A DNA stretch of 64,000 bases from Alistipes sp. (GTDB taxonomy: Bacteria > Bacteroidota > Bacteroidia > Bacteroidales > Rikenellaceae). Under the pieces are notes generated by a model. The model was not told where the DNA came from. It worked only from the letters and a program-made list of their open reading frames with translations, and ran no database searches. Below are positions 26,519 to 35,243 of the stretch, one piece after another. The translations under genes were made by a program, and so were the position numbers. Every line of letters begins with the position of its first letter. Positions within the stretch are counted from its first letter, which is position 1. The DNA lies in the NCBI GenBank assembly GCA_017936685.1, contig JAGBFA010000004.1:186001-250000 (forward strand), written 5' to 3'.

Positions 26519-28390
26519 GTGAATCCGTGCAAGCGACATAACATCTGCTTCGTGGCGGCGATATTCTGCGCCACCGTGCTCTTCTTCGAGGTGCAGCGCG
26601 CCCTGTGGCTCGTCTACTACCACGTGCAGAGCGGGGCTTTCGGCGCGGCAGACATAGCACGCGTATTCCTCTACGGTCTGCACTTGGACGCCTCGACGGC
26701 GGGTTATGTCGCGGCATTGCCGCTGCTGATGTCGATAGCGGCGATATGGCTGCCCCGGAGCAGTCGCACCGAGAGGATCATGCGGCGTGCGGCCACCGCA
26801 TATTTCGTGGCGGTGTCGGCTGTCATGTCGTGGATCTTCACCGTCGACATGGGCCTGTTCGAGTATTGGCAGGCGAGGATCGATTCGCAGATACTCATCT
26901 ACTCACCGCGCGAGATGTTGGCCAGCCTCACACCGTGGCAGTTCATCGTCGGCGCGCTCTATTTCACCGTCTCGACCGCCGCAGCCGTCGTGCTCTACCG
27001 GCTGACATACCGCCGTCTGTTCGTCATAGGGCAGCCGCGGCGCACACTCTCGACGGGCATCATGCTGCTTGCGGCAGGAGTGCTGTTCGCCGTTATCCGA
27101 GGGGGCTTCTCACCGGCCGTAGCCAATGTGAGCAAGGTATATTTCAGCCGTGATATGTTTCTGAACCAGGCTGCCGTCAACCCCGTCTTCTCGTTTCTGT
27201 CGACCGTGGTGGGCGGCGACGACTACGACCGCTACCGCTTCTTCGACGAGACGACTGCCGAGGGGCTGTTCCATAAGGCCATCTTCGACGGAACCGACGG
27301 CGAAGTGCTGCCGAGCGCAAATGAGACCGATGCCGCCAGCTGGCTCACCACCGACCGACCCGATATACTGCTCGTCATAGTCGAGGGATTCGGCCGCACC
27401 ATAACCGACGCCGAGTGGAAAGGCGAGCCTGTGGCACCCAACATCAACACACTGAAAGAGGAGGGCATCTGGTTCGAAAACCTCTACGCTTCGTCGTTCC
27501 GCACCGACCGCGGTACGGTGGCCGTGCTGAGCGGCTTTCCGGCGCAGCCGCAGACATCGATAATGAAAGATGTACGCAAGGCGGCCGCACTGCCCGGTAT
27601 CGCGCAGACGCTCTCACGCGAAGCGGGCTACCGCTCGCGCTTCTTCTACGGCGGCGACGCCAACTTCACCAACACGCGCGCCTATCTCTTCTCGACGGGA
27701 TTCGACGAGGTCGTCGACGAGAAGGATATGCCCGGCGGCGAGCAGTCGAAATGGGGCTATGCCGACGACAAGGTGATGGATTACGTCGTGCGGAAGATCA
27801 CCGATGCCGCCGCAGACGATGCGCCGCACTTCGACGTGTGGCTCACGCTCTCGTCGCACGAGCCGTTCGAGGTGCCATATTCGCGGCTCGACAACGACAT
27901 GCTCAACGCCTTCGCCTTCACAGACGAAGTTATAGGCGATCTGATCGGACGACTGAAAGCCTCACCCGCATGGGACAACCTGCTGCTGATCGTCATTCCC
28001 GACCACGGCTATCAATATCCCGCCGAGATAGGCTACAACACGCCGCGCCGCCACCATATACCGATGTTGTGGACCGGCGGAGCCGTAGCACGGCCGATCA
28101 TCGTCGATGATTATGCCTCGCAGACCGATCTTGCGGCGACGCTGCTCGGGCAGCTGGGCATCTCACACGAGGAGTTCGAGTTCAGCCGCGACCTCGCGCG
28201 CCGAGGCACCACACGCTTCGGCTACTATACGTTCAATAACGGATTCGGAGTGGTGGACTCATTGGGTGCCACCATATACGACTGCACGGCCGACATGACG
28301 CTGCTCGACGAGGCGGACACCGATGCCGCACGCCTCGACCGCGGCAAAGCCATGCTGCAAACCACCTTCGCCCGTATTCGCGGATTGTAA
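26519..28390 (+). CDS. LTA synthase/sulfatase family membrane protein
   Basis: 623 residues from a GTG at 26519, 23 bp after the GH97 gene. The first ~210 residues hold five hydrophobic helices; the rest is an extracytoplasmic alkaline-phosphatase-superfamily domain. Metal-site residues can be seen in VIVEGFGR (about 288), the nucleophile Thr in RTDRGTVAVLSG (about 332), SSHEPF (about 448) and PDHGYQYP (about 500). Family members transfer phosphoglycerol or phosphoethanolamine groups to envelope glycolipids. The true acceptor in this Gram-negative is unknown. Confidence 0.9.
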   Translation: MNPCKRHNICFVAAIFCATVLFFEVQRALWLVYYHVQSGAFGAADIARVFLYGLHLDASTAGYVAALPLLMSIAAIWLPRSSRTERIMRRAATAYFVAVSAVMSWIFTVDMGLFEYWQARIDSQILIYSPREMLASLTPWQFIVGALYFTVSTAAAVVLYRLTYRRLFVIGQPRRTLSTGIMLLAAGVLFAVIRGGFSPAVANVSKVYFSRDMFLNQAAVNPVFSFLSTVVGGDDYDRYRFFDETTAEGLFHKAIFDGTDGEVLPSANETDAASWLTTDRPDILLVIVEGFGRTITDAEWKGEPVAPNINTLKEEGIWFENLYASSFRTDRGTVAVLSGFPAQPQTSIMKDVRKAAALPGIAQTLSREAGYRSRFFYGGDANFTNTRAYLFSTGFDEVVDEKDMPGGEQSKWGYADDKVMDYVVRKITDAAADDAPHFDVWLTLSSHEPFEVPYSRLDNDMLNAFAFTDEVIGDLIGRLKASPAWDNLLLIVIPDHGYQYPAEIGYNTPRRHHIPMLWTGGAVARPIIVDDYASQTDLAATLLGQLGISHEEFEFSRDLARRGTTRFGYYTFNNGFGVVDSLGATIYDCTADMTLLDEADTDAARLDRGKAMLQTTFARIRGL

Positions 28391-28418
28391 CGAAGAGGAG
28401 CTCTCTCGGCCGCACCTT

Positions 28419-29168
28419 CTATTTATACGTCTTGTCGATATATGCGAGGAACTGCTCCTTGTAGTTCTCACCCAGAGGGACATACTCGTCGTTCTCGAAA
28501 AATATGCGCCCCTTGGCGTAGCCGGCTATGCGGCGCAGGTTGACTATGTAGGAGCGGTGCACGCGCATGAAACTGTCGGAAGGCAGCGTGGTCTCCATGT
28601 TTTTCAGCCGGAACAGCGTGGTGATGGTGGGACTGCCGTCGATATGCAGCCGCACATACTCGCCGGCACTCTCCAAATATACGATGTCGCTTATGCGCAC
28701 CAACATGTTCTTGTAATCGGCTCTGACCGACAGATACTCCCTGTCCTCGGGCACAGCCTCGCTCTTGGGCTGCGGATTCTCGGCAGCGCGTTCGATCAGA
28801 TCGACCAGCGACAGCACCTTGTCGACGGCTGCCGCGAACTCGTCGTAGGCAAAGGGTTTGAGCAGATAGTCTATCGCATTGAGCTTGAAGCCGTCGATGG
28901 CGAACTCGGAGTATGCCGTGGTGAAGATGACGAAATGCTGTCCCGACAACGAACGCACGAAATCCAATCCGTTCTGGTCGGGCATGTCGATGTCGACGAA
29001 CAGAAGATCGATCCTGCCGCCGTTTTGCTCCTCGCTTGCAATCACCTCTCTGGCCTGCGCGGCACTGCTGCATGCCGCTGCCAACAGAAGCGACGGCGTG
29101 CGCTCTATGTAACTCTTTATCTGACGCAGAGCCAGCGGCTCGTCGTCGACGGCGATACATCTAACCAT
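28419..29168 (-). CDS. LytTR-family response regulator
   Basis: 249 residues. A receiver domain (1-120) with acidic pocket DDE (about 8-10), phospho-acceptor Asp in FVDIDMPD (about 55), Thr in FTTAYSE and Lys in LLKPF (about 105) is followed by a LytTR DNA-binding domain (about 148-248; LVRISDIVYLESAGEYVRL and MRVHRSYIVNL). It overlaps the upstream sensor kinase by 8 bp, so the two form a classic Bacteroidetes LytS/LytR-type pair. Regulon not evident. Confidence 0.95.
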   Translation of the reverse strand: MVRCIAVDDEPLALRQIKSYIERTPSLLLAAACSSAAQAREVIASEEQNGGRIDLLFVDIDMPDQNGLDFVRSLSGQHFVIFTTAYSEFAIDGFKLNAIDYLLKPFAYDEFAAAVDKVLSLVDLIERAAENPQPKSEAVPEDREYLSVRADYKNMLVRISDIVYLESAGEYVRLHIDGSPTITTLFRLKNMETTLPSDSFMRVHRSYIVNLRRIAGYAKGRIFFENDEYVPLGENYKEQFLAYIDKTYK

Positions 29169-30207
29169 GATTCTTTACGGGTATTATCAGATTCACTTCG
29201 TATGTCGATTCGCTCGACGAGTCTATGTCGAGCGAAAAATCCTTGCCGAATAGCAGCGTCAGCCGCTTGCGCACGTTGTCAAGCCCCACACCGCCGCGAC
29301 CGGCCGTCTTGGCGTGGCGGCTGTTGACCACGCGATAGTGCAGCCGGTCGCCCTCGGTCTCTATACTGATGCGGATAAACGACCGTGCGTTGTAGCTCAC
29401 TCCGTGCTTGAAGGCGTTTTCCACGAATACGATCAACAGCAGCGGCGGCACCACTATGCGGCGGCAGACGGCCGGCGAGGGGTGGTCGAAACGTATATCC
29501 ACGTCGTCTATATAACGTATTCGCATTAGTTCCATGTAGTTGCCGACGAACTGCACCTCCTTTTCGAGTGTGGTGCCCAAACCTTCCGAGTCGTAGAGCA
29601 CGTAACGCATCATCTTCGAAAGCTCGATCACGCTCTGCTTGGCCATCTCCGTGTCGATGTCGATCAGAGAGTGTATGTTGTTGAGCGTGTTCATGAAGAA
29701 GTGGGGATTGATCTGGTATTTGAGATAATCCATCTGCGCCTGCAACGCATGACGCTGCATCTTGTCCATCTTGCGCTCGGTGTCCAATGCGCGGTAATAG
29801 AGCTTTACCATCGTGTTGGTGCCTATCATCAGCACGCCGAGAACGACGTTCCAATACCACTCCAAATCCGAGAACGATGCTTTGTGCTGCAATACCGCAC
29901 TGTCCTGCCAGTAGCGGAAGTTGAGTGCCTGAATGCCTCCGAATATGACTACTAAAATGGCAACGACCGAAGCGATGTACCATAAATATCTGTTGCGCGA
30001 CAGCAGCCGCGGCACCAATATATTGTTGTTGATTATGAAAACTATGAAATAGGGCATGATCTTGCCCCACGATATGGCCACATTCTGGAAGTTGACATGC
30101 AGCTCCGACATGAGTTTCGCATTCAGTATGGGCACTAAAAATATCGCCGCCCATACGAATGTATAAAACAGATTCTCTCCTACCGATGTCTTTTTCGCGA
30201 TCTTCAT
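29161..30207 (-). CDS. Sensor histidine kinase (LytS-like, His_kinase family)
   Basis: 348 residues from the ATG at 30207; the frame continues upstream into a repeat and that part is not used. Four hydrophobic helices in the first ~135 residues precede the phospho-acceptor region YQINPHFFMNTLNNIHSL (His near 180) and an ATPase domain with FVENAFKHG (about 275) and GVGLDNVRKRL (about 317). It lacks a large sensor domain, so the signal is probably sensed in or at the membrane. TATATTTG on the minus strand (30219-30212) ends 4 bp before the ATG, hinting at a nearly leaderless mRNA. Confidence 0.93.
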   Translation of the reverse strand: MKIAKKTSVGENLFYTFVWAAIFLVPILNAKLMSELHVNFQNVAISWGKIMPYFIVFIINNNILVPRLLSRNRYLWYIASVVAILVVIFGGIQALNFRYWQDSAVLQHKASFSDLEWYWNVVLGVLMIGTNTMVKLYYRALDTERKMDKMQRHALQAQMDYLKYQINPHFFMNTLNNIHSLIDIDTEMAKQSVIELSKMMRYVLYDSEGLGTTLEKEVQFVGNYMELMRIRYIDDVDIRFDHPSPAVCRRIVVPPLLLIVFVENAFKHGVSYNARSFIRISIETEGDRLHYRVVNSRHAKTAGRGGVGLDNVRKRLTLLFGKDFSLDIDSSSESTYEVNLIIPVKNHG

Positions 30208-30233
30208 GTGACAAATATACACCTTTTTCGTGA

Positions 30234-30355
30234 CTTTTTCGTGAAAAGGCGTCATTTGCTTCCGCGCCTTGTCACTCGGCAATGGGCAGTACACCAGTAC
30301 AGCCCATCGCCTTGTTCCTGCGTTGCGTTGCAACTAACGCCTTTTGACGAAAAAG
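30234..30355 (+). repeat. Dispersed palindromic repeat family 1, copy 5
   Basis: Same element as at 19.6-20.5 kb, nearly the consensus: TTTTTCGTGAAAAGGCGT...AACGCCTTTTGACGAAAAA with inner arms GGGCAGTACACCAGTACAGCCC. It lies 27 bp upstream of the sensor kinase start. Confidence 0.75.
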
Positions 30356-30392
30356 GCGGTTGTGGTGCTTTGGAGGCTATTTCCATCACGCA

Positions 30393-30583
30393 GTCATTCT
30401 GAGTGAAACGAAGAATCTGTGCGAGGCTATTTCCACCGTGTCATTCTGAGGAGCGATTGTAAATCGCGACGTGAGAATCTCTGTTTCGAGGGCGACAAAT
30501 TCCCGCTCGTCAAACACTCTCCCGATGGCGAGACTCCCACGGTCGGGCATGCGCCCTTCCTCGGAGTGACAGACCACGTGTCA
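30393..30583. repeat. Dispersed repeat family 2, copy 2
   Basis: Contains GTCATTCTGAGGAGCGATTG, CGCGACGTGAGAATCTCTGT and GACTCCCACGGTCGGGCATG followed by CCTCGGAGTGACAGA, matching copy 1 at 19.93 kb piece by piece. Confidence 0.6.
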
Positions 30584-30685
30584 ACGCCCCGCCACGGGAC
30601 GAGTGACGAAGCCTGCTACGCCCCACATGGAGCGCGATATATCGCGCGACAAAAGCCCCTCCCGAGGGAGGGGTTTGGGGTGGGG

Positions 30686-30791
30686 TCAGAATTATATAAC
30701 GGCGTAAGCCGTAGCTCTGTGGTCGACGTTTGTTCTGGGATCAGAATTATATAACGGCGCAAGCCGTCGCTCCGTGGTCGACGTTTGTGTG
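30686..30791. repeat. 55-bp tandem duplication
   Basis: Two copies beginning TCAGAATTATATAACGGCG at 30686 and 30741, 55 bp apart and nearly identical. They follow a short GC-rich palindrome (CCCCTCCCGAGGGAGGGG, 30656-30673). No gene is seen in the rest of 30223-30888. Confidence 0.75.
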
Positions 30792-30855
30792 TACGGCAGC
30801 ACACCGCGTCGGTCAGATTATCGGCGAAAAGTGTGCGCGGCAACGAAATTTTTGT

Positions 30856-30863
30856 TATCTTTG
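30856..30863 (+). promoter_or_regulatory. Possible -7 element for ansA
   Basis: TATCTTTG, 25 bp before the first in-frame ATG of the asparaginase. A matching TTTG at -33 is not clear. Confidence 0.45.
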
Positions 30864-30888
30864 TTCGATATGCGACCGCGGTCGCGCA

Positions 30889-31932
30889 ATGACGACTGAT
30901 ATGAAATCATCTATCCTGATAATCTACACCGGCGGTACGATCGGCATGAAGACCGACGAGGAGACCGGAGCCTTGGTGCCGTTCGATTTCAGCGGCATAT
31001 ACGACGAGTTTCCCTCGTTGAAACGTCTCAACGTAGACATTGAGGTGCTGACGATGACACCGCCGATCGATTCGTCTAACGTGTCGATCGACAACTGGAT
31101 CGATCTGGCGCGCATCATACGCGACAACTATCCGCGCTACGACGGCTTCGTGGTGCTGCACGGCACCGACACCATGTCGTACACGGCTTCGGCACTGAGC
31201 TTCATGCTCGAAAACCTCGCCAAGCCGGTGATATTCACCGGCAGCCAGATCCCGATCGGAATACTGCGCACCGACGGCCGCGAGAACCTGATAACGGCCA
31301 TCGAGATCGCCGGCGCGCACGATGATGCAGGCCGGCCGCTCGTGCCCGAGGTGGCACTCTATTTCCAGAACCGTCTGTTCCGCGGCAACCGCACCACCAA
31401 ACAGAGTGCCGAGGAGCTGAATGCCTTTCGTTCCTACAACTACCCTCCGCTGGCCGAGGTGGGAGTCAATATCCACTATGATTTTTCGAGGATCCGCAAA
31501 ATTTCCGATGCCGGTTCCGAGCTGCGCATAGCCGAAAAGATGAGCGACGAGGTGGTGGTGGCCAAGCTCTTTCCGGGTATCAGCCGACGTACTCTCAGCT
31601 CGATTTTATTGGGCAGCGAGGTGAAGGGCGTGGTGCTCGAAACATTCGGTGCGGGCAATGCTCCCACCGCTCCGTGGTGCACGGAGCTGCTCTCGGAGGT
31701 GATTTCGAGGGGTATCGTGGTGGTCAACGTCTCGCAGTGCAAGGACGGTGCCGTGGCCATGCATCTCTATGAAACGGGGTTGCGGCTGCAACGGCTCGGC
31801 GTGGTGTCGGGATACGACATGACCACCGAAGCCGCCGTCACTAAGCTGATGTACGTTTTAGGCAAAAATTTGCCTTTAAAAGAAACGATAGAGATGATGC
31901 GCGCCCCGCTTCGCGGAGAATTTACGGAGTAA
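30889..31932 (+). CDS. ansA: Type I L-asparaginase
   Basis: 347 residues from the ATG at 30889 (MTTDMKSS); the ATG at 30901 is equally possible and gives the shorter N-terminus common in the family. Hydrolyses asparagine to aspartate and ammonia. The two catalytic threonines are in YTGGTIGM (near residue 16) and HGTDTMSYTA (near 96), with the following Asp and a Lys in the middle of the chain. There is no signal peptide, so it is a cytoplasmic type I enzyme like E. coli AnsA. Confidence 0.93.
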   Translation: MTTDMKSSILIIYTGGTIGMKTDEETGALVPFDFSGIYDEFPSLKRLNVDIEVLTMTPPIDSSNVSIDNWIDLARIIRDNYPRYDGFVVLHGTDTMSYTASALSFMLENLAKPVIFTGSQIPIGILRTDGRENLITAIEIAGAHDDAGRPLVPEVALYFQNRLFRGNRTTKQSAEELNAFRSYNYPPLAEVGVNIHYDFSRIRKISDAGSELRIAEKMSDEVVVAKLFPGISRRTLSSILLGSEVKGVVLETFGAGNAPTAPWCTELLSEVISRGIVVVNVSQCKDGAVAMHLYETGLRLQRLGVVSGYDMTTEAAVTKLMYVLGKNLPLKETIEMMRAPLRGEFTE

Positions 31933-32185
31933 AGCGTTGCACAAATGAAATTTTATTCGTATATTTCGCACTGTAAAATGTCCGCAACCGAGTGGCATCG
32001 ATGATGATGCGGCGATGTTGCGCGGCATAAAAGGCTGATTGCCCCGTCTTTACGCCGATACTTGCAAAATCGGCTTGCCGGGAGCCGTCACCGAGATACA
32101 AATAACAGACCAAAACTATTAACATTAAAACGTCATAGAGAACAACAATTAAAAATTATCAAATTCTAATTTATTAAAAACAACT
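31933..32185 (+). other. Leader region of the exbB operon
   Basis: 253 bp without a gene. TATATTTC at about 31954 is one base from the -7 consensus with TTG some 15 bp before it, so a promoter with a leader of over 200 nt is possible. A small hairpin GCCGAT/ATCGGC lies near 32062-32082. No known riboswitch is recognised. Confidence 0.3.
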
Positions 32186-32989
32186 ATGAAAAAATTATTT
32201 TTGGTTTTGGCAGCCGCTACGATGACTTTTGCCGCTGCTTACGCTGATGAGGCCGAAGTTGCTCAGGCACAGGAGGCTGCTACCGAGCAGGTCGTAGAAG
32301 ATGAGGCTGTCGTTGACCAGGTCGCTGTTGCTGCTGCCAACGAGGAGCTGGCCGGTGAGCCCATGCACTTCGCTTTGATGAAGAAGTTCCTCGAAGGTGG
32401 TTGGGAGTGGATGCTTCCGGTGCTTTTGTGCTTGGTTCTCGGTCTTGCAATCGCAATCGAGCGTATCCTTTATCTGACTTTCTCGCAGATCAACACCAAG
32501 AAGTTCGTTGCCAATGTCGAGAAGCTGCTCAACGAGCAGGGCATCGAGGCAGCCAAGGAGTATTGCCGCAACACCCGCGGTCCGGTGGCTTCGATCTACT
32601 ATCAGGGTCTGATGCGCTACGATCAGGGCTTGGAGGCTGTCGAGAAGGCTGTCGTATCTTACGGTTCGGTTCAGCAGGGTAACATGGAGTCTGGTCTGAC
32701 GTGGATCGGTCTGTTCATCGCTCTGTCTCCGTCGTTGGGATTCATGGGTACCGTTGTGGGTATGATCCAGGCCTTCGATACGATCCAGGTTCAGAAGACC
32801 ATCTCTCCCGATGTCGTTGCCGGTGGTATCAAGGTCGCCCTTTTGACTACCCTTATGGGTCTTATTTCTGCCGTTATCCTGCAGCTGTTCTACAACTACA
32901 TTCTGTCGAAGATCGACTCTCAGGTCAACACCTTGGAGGATACCTCGATCACGTTGGTAGATATGCTCACCGCATACAGCAAGAAATAA
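32186..32989 (+). CDS. exbB: ExbB/MotA/TolQ-type proton channel protein
   Basis: 267 residues. A cleavable-looking signal (1-21, ending AAYAD) and an acidic Gln/Glu-rich stretch (22-50) precede the ExbB core: membrane helices at about 74-94, 170-192 and 210-235, with GLTWIGLFIALSPSLGFMGTVVGM as the conserved channel stretch. Together with ExbD it energises TonB. Codon use shifts here to T-ending codons (GCT, GGT, GTT), unlike its neighbours, which fits strong expression. First gene of a four-gene operon. Confidence 0.92.
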   Translation: MKKLFLVLAAATMTFAAAYADEAEVAQAQEAATEQVVEDEAVVDQVAVAAANEELAGEPMHFALMKKFLEGGWEWMLPVLLCLVLGLAIAIERILYLTFSQINTKKFVANVEKLLNEQGIEAAKEYCRNTRGPVASIYYQGLMRYDQGLEAVEKAVVSYGSVQQGNMESGLTWIGLFIALSPSLGFMGTVVGMIQAFDTIQVQKTISPDVVAGGIKVALLTTLMGLISAVILQLFYNYILSKIDSQVNTLEDTSITLVDMLTAYSKK

Positions 32990-33020
32990 TCGCAGACCTA
33001 TTTAATAAGGAGTTGAATTT

Positions 33021-33548
33021 ATGAAAAACTTACATAAAATAATATTAATCATTTGCAGCGCGGTTACCATTCTGCTGTTGGGTTATGCCATCATGGAGGG
33101 TAGCAAGGCTCCCGATGATATGGTAGACCGGATCGCCGAAGAGGGTCTGAATGCCGTACCGGACGGATTGAAGAGTGCTGTAAGCTATAACCTCTACTGG
33201 GGTTATTTCCTGCTGATATTCGCTATCGCAGGCGCATTGTTCGGCGCGATATTGAACAAGGTTCAGAACCCTACGGGTCTGGTAAAATCGCTTATCTCGG
33301 TGGCAATCATCGTCGTTGTGGTAGGCGGTGCATATTTCGTGGCTACGTCTCACGGCTGGTCTGACGGCAAGTTCCTGCTCGATGCCGGCGGCGAGCAGCT
33401 CGGCTACGAGGTCGGCGGCAAGAAGGTTATGTTCGAGGCATGGCAGTATCTGGTTTCGGATACCAGCGTGCTCGTAACGTATGTGGCTATTGCCGGTGCG
33501 GCCGTGGCATCAGTATTCTCATGGGCTTGGGGCCTGTTCAAATCGTAG
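33021..33548 (+). CDS. Conserved membrane protein of the exbB-exbD operon
   Basis: 175 residues with hydrophobic segments at about 7-24, 58-78, 88-108 and 147-170. It lies between exbB and the first exbD, a position in which a small membrane protein of unknown function is regularly found in Bacteroidetes. No motif gives a function; a part in assembling the proton channel is inferred from position only. Confidence 0.85.
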   Translation: MKNLHKIILIICSAVTILLLGYAIMEGSKAPDDMVDRIAEEGLNAVPDGLKSAVSYNLYWGYFLLIFAIAGALFGAILNKVQNPTGLVKSLISVAIIVVVVGGAYFVATSHGWSDGKFLLDAGGEQLGYEVGGKKVMFEAWQYLVSDTSVLVTYVAIAGAAVASVFSWAWGLFKS

Positions 33549-33556
33549 TTTAAGCA

Positions 33557-34162
33557 ATGGAAAAGAAGAAAAGAAAAGTCGACGAGATCAACGCCAGTTC
33601 AATGGCCGATATCGCTTTCTTGTTGTTGATATTCTTCTTGGTTGCTACGACTATGGACGTTGATACCGGTATGACTCGCGTACTGCCCCCCTGGGTAGAT
33701 AATGAAGATATAGACGATAGTACTGACATCAATGAGCGTAATGTGCTTAAAGTCAGCATTTCTAAGGGAGGACGTATCCTCGTGGACGATGCTGAGTACA
33801 CACAAAACGATTTGATTAGAAACAAGCAGACGAACGAATCGCGACTCTCGCAGGAGACCAAGACCTTCCTGTTGAGCCCCGATCGCTCGGACAAGAAGGA
33901 TACGGTTGTCAACAACCAGCGTCTTACGCTGAGCGAGGGCGTGGTGTCGTTGAAGGCCGATAAGGAGACACAGTACAAGGTGTATATCGAAGTGCAGAAC
34001 GAGCTTACGCATGCGTTCAACGAAATCCGCGAGGATTACTCTCAGCGTCTGTATCAAAGCTCTTTCGAGGATCTCGATTCGGAACAACGTACGGTAATAT
34101 CGAAGCTCGTGCCGCTGAAAATCTCGGAGGCCGAGCCTAACGATCAAACTAAGAAGAAGTAA
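33557..34162 (+). CDS. exbD: ExbD/TolR family biopolymer transport protein (first copy)
   Basis: 201 residues. A short basic N-terminus (KKKRKVDEINASS), one membrane helix with the key Asp replaced by the usual Bacteroidetes context (MADIAFLLLIFFLVATTMD, about 15-34), then a periplasmic domain longer than usual. It is followed after 3 bp by a second exbD. Paired, non-identical ExbD proteins are typical of the phylum. Confidence 0.9.
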   Translation: MEKKKRKVDEINASSMADIAFLLLIFFLVATTMDVDTGMTRVLPPWVDNEDIDDSTDINERNVLKVSISKGGRILVDDAEYTQNDLIRNKQTNESRLSQETKTFLLSPDRSDKKDTVVNNQRLTLSEGVVSLKADKETQYKVYIEVQNELTHAFNEIREDYSQRLYQSSFEDLDSEQRTVISKLVPLKISEAEPNDQTKKK

Positions 34163-34165
34163 GTT

Positions 34166-34621
34166 ATGGCAGTAATGGCAAAAAAGGGCAAGAAAGAGGT
34201 GCCCAAACTCTCGACATCGTCACTTCCCGATGTCATCTTCATGATCCTGTTCTTCTTCATGGTGTCGACCTCGATGCGTGACAAGGACGTGATCGTGACC
34301 AATGTTCTGCCGCAAGCTACCGAGATTACGAAGCTCGACAAGAAGAATCTGATAAGCATCTACGTGGGTATTCCGCTCGACCAGCAGAATGTCGCCGGTT
34401 CGGCTCCGCGTATCCAGCTCAACGATTCGTTCCAGTCGACGGCCGCCATTCGCGATTTCATCGCTTCGGAGGTCGAGCGTCGTGACGAGGCAGAGCGTTC
34501 GAAACTTACGGTTAACCTTCGTGTCGACGAGAACTCGACTATGGGTATCGTCACGGACGTAAAGCAGGAGCTTCGTAAGGCTCAGGCCAATAAGATCGCT
34601 TACGCAGCACGTCAGAAGTAA
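34166..34621 (+). CDS. exbD: ExbD/TolR family biopolymer transport protein (second copy)
   Basis: 151 residues. N-terminal basic segment, a membrane helix carrying the proton-site Asp (SLPDVIFMILFFFMVSTSM, about 17-38) and a periplasmic domain of the normal size. Only 3 bp separate it from the first exbD, and a rho-independent terminator follows 24 bp after its stop. Confidence 0.92.
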   Translation: MAVMAKKGKKEVPKLSTSSLPDVIFMILFFFMVSTSMRDKDVIVTNVLPQATEITKLDKKNLISIYVGIPLDQQNVAGSAPRIQLNDSFQSTAAIRDFIASEVERRDEAERSKLTVNLRVDENSTMGIVTDVKQELRKAQANKIAYAARQK

Positions 34622-34644
34622 TATTTGTTAACACTCTTATAAAT

Positions 34645-34684
34645 CGATACCGGTATCCGCCAGGGTGCCGGTATCGTTTTTTTA
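34645..34684 (+). terminator. Rho-independent terminator of the exbB-exbD operon
   Basis: Stem CGATACCGG/CCGGTATCG around a 14-base loop, followed by eight Ts. Confidence 0.9.
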
Positions 34685-34777
34685 CAACTTTTCTTCCTTT
34701 ACTACTCCCTTTTCTCCTGTGCCGGCTTGCCTGTTTACTTTGCGGCAATGCGTTAATAATGACGACATGGCCAACTA

Positions 34778-35070
34778 CTCTGTCACTCCGATGGGTCGCA
34801 GGAGTCTTTCCGGCACGGCGGCCATACACGCACTGTCACTCCGAGGAGCCGCAGGCGACGTGGGAGTCTTTGCATATGAAATATGTCATGCTGAACACAG
34901 TGAAGCATCTGGTTGGGGGCGACATAACCTCTCTTCTGTCACTCCGAGGGAGGGCGCATGCCCGACCGTGGGAGTCTCGCCATCGTGAACACCGCATACC
35001 GTCCAAAACAGAGATTTTCACGTCGGACGTGCCGCCCTCCTCAGAATGACCAAACGCGGTATGTCGTGCC
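34778..35070. repeat. Dispersed repeat family 2, copy 3 (inverted pieces)
   Basis: TGTCACTCCGAGGGAGGGCG, GCCCGACCGTGGGAGTCTCG and the end TCCTCAGAATGACC are the reverse complements of pieces in copies 1 and 2. A partial duplicate (GTCACTCCGAGGAGCCGC) stands at its left. No gene in 34685-35163. Confidence 0.6.
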
Positions 35071-35139
35071 GAATGACAGAGAGGGGAAAATGTCAACCAC
35101 GCGGCAGGCAATTACGGCACACGGGCTTCCATATATAAA

Positions 35140-35171
35140 TTTGCAATTTAACCTATTCATTCGTATATTTG
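35140..35171 (+). promoter_or_regulatory. Consensus promoter upstream of the 35.2 kb structured RNA
   Basis: TTTG (35140-35143), 20-bp spacer, TATATTTG (35164-35171): a perfect match to TTTG-N19-21-TAnnTTTG. Start of transcription expected near 35178. Confidence 0.75.
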
Positions 35172-35243
35172 TATTCGTAACAAAATTATAAGTCGGCCTA
35201 TGAAACACCGGCGCAATTAGATTGCGCACACATTACATATTCG

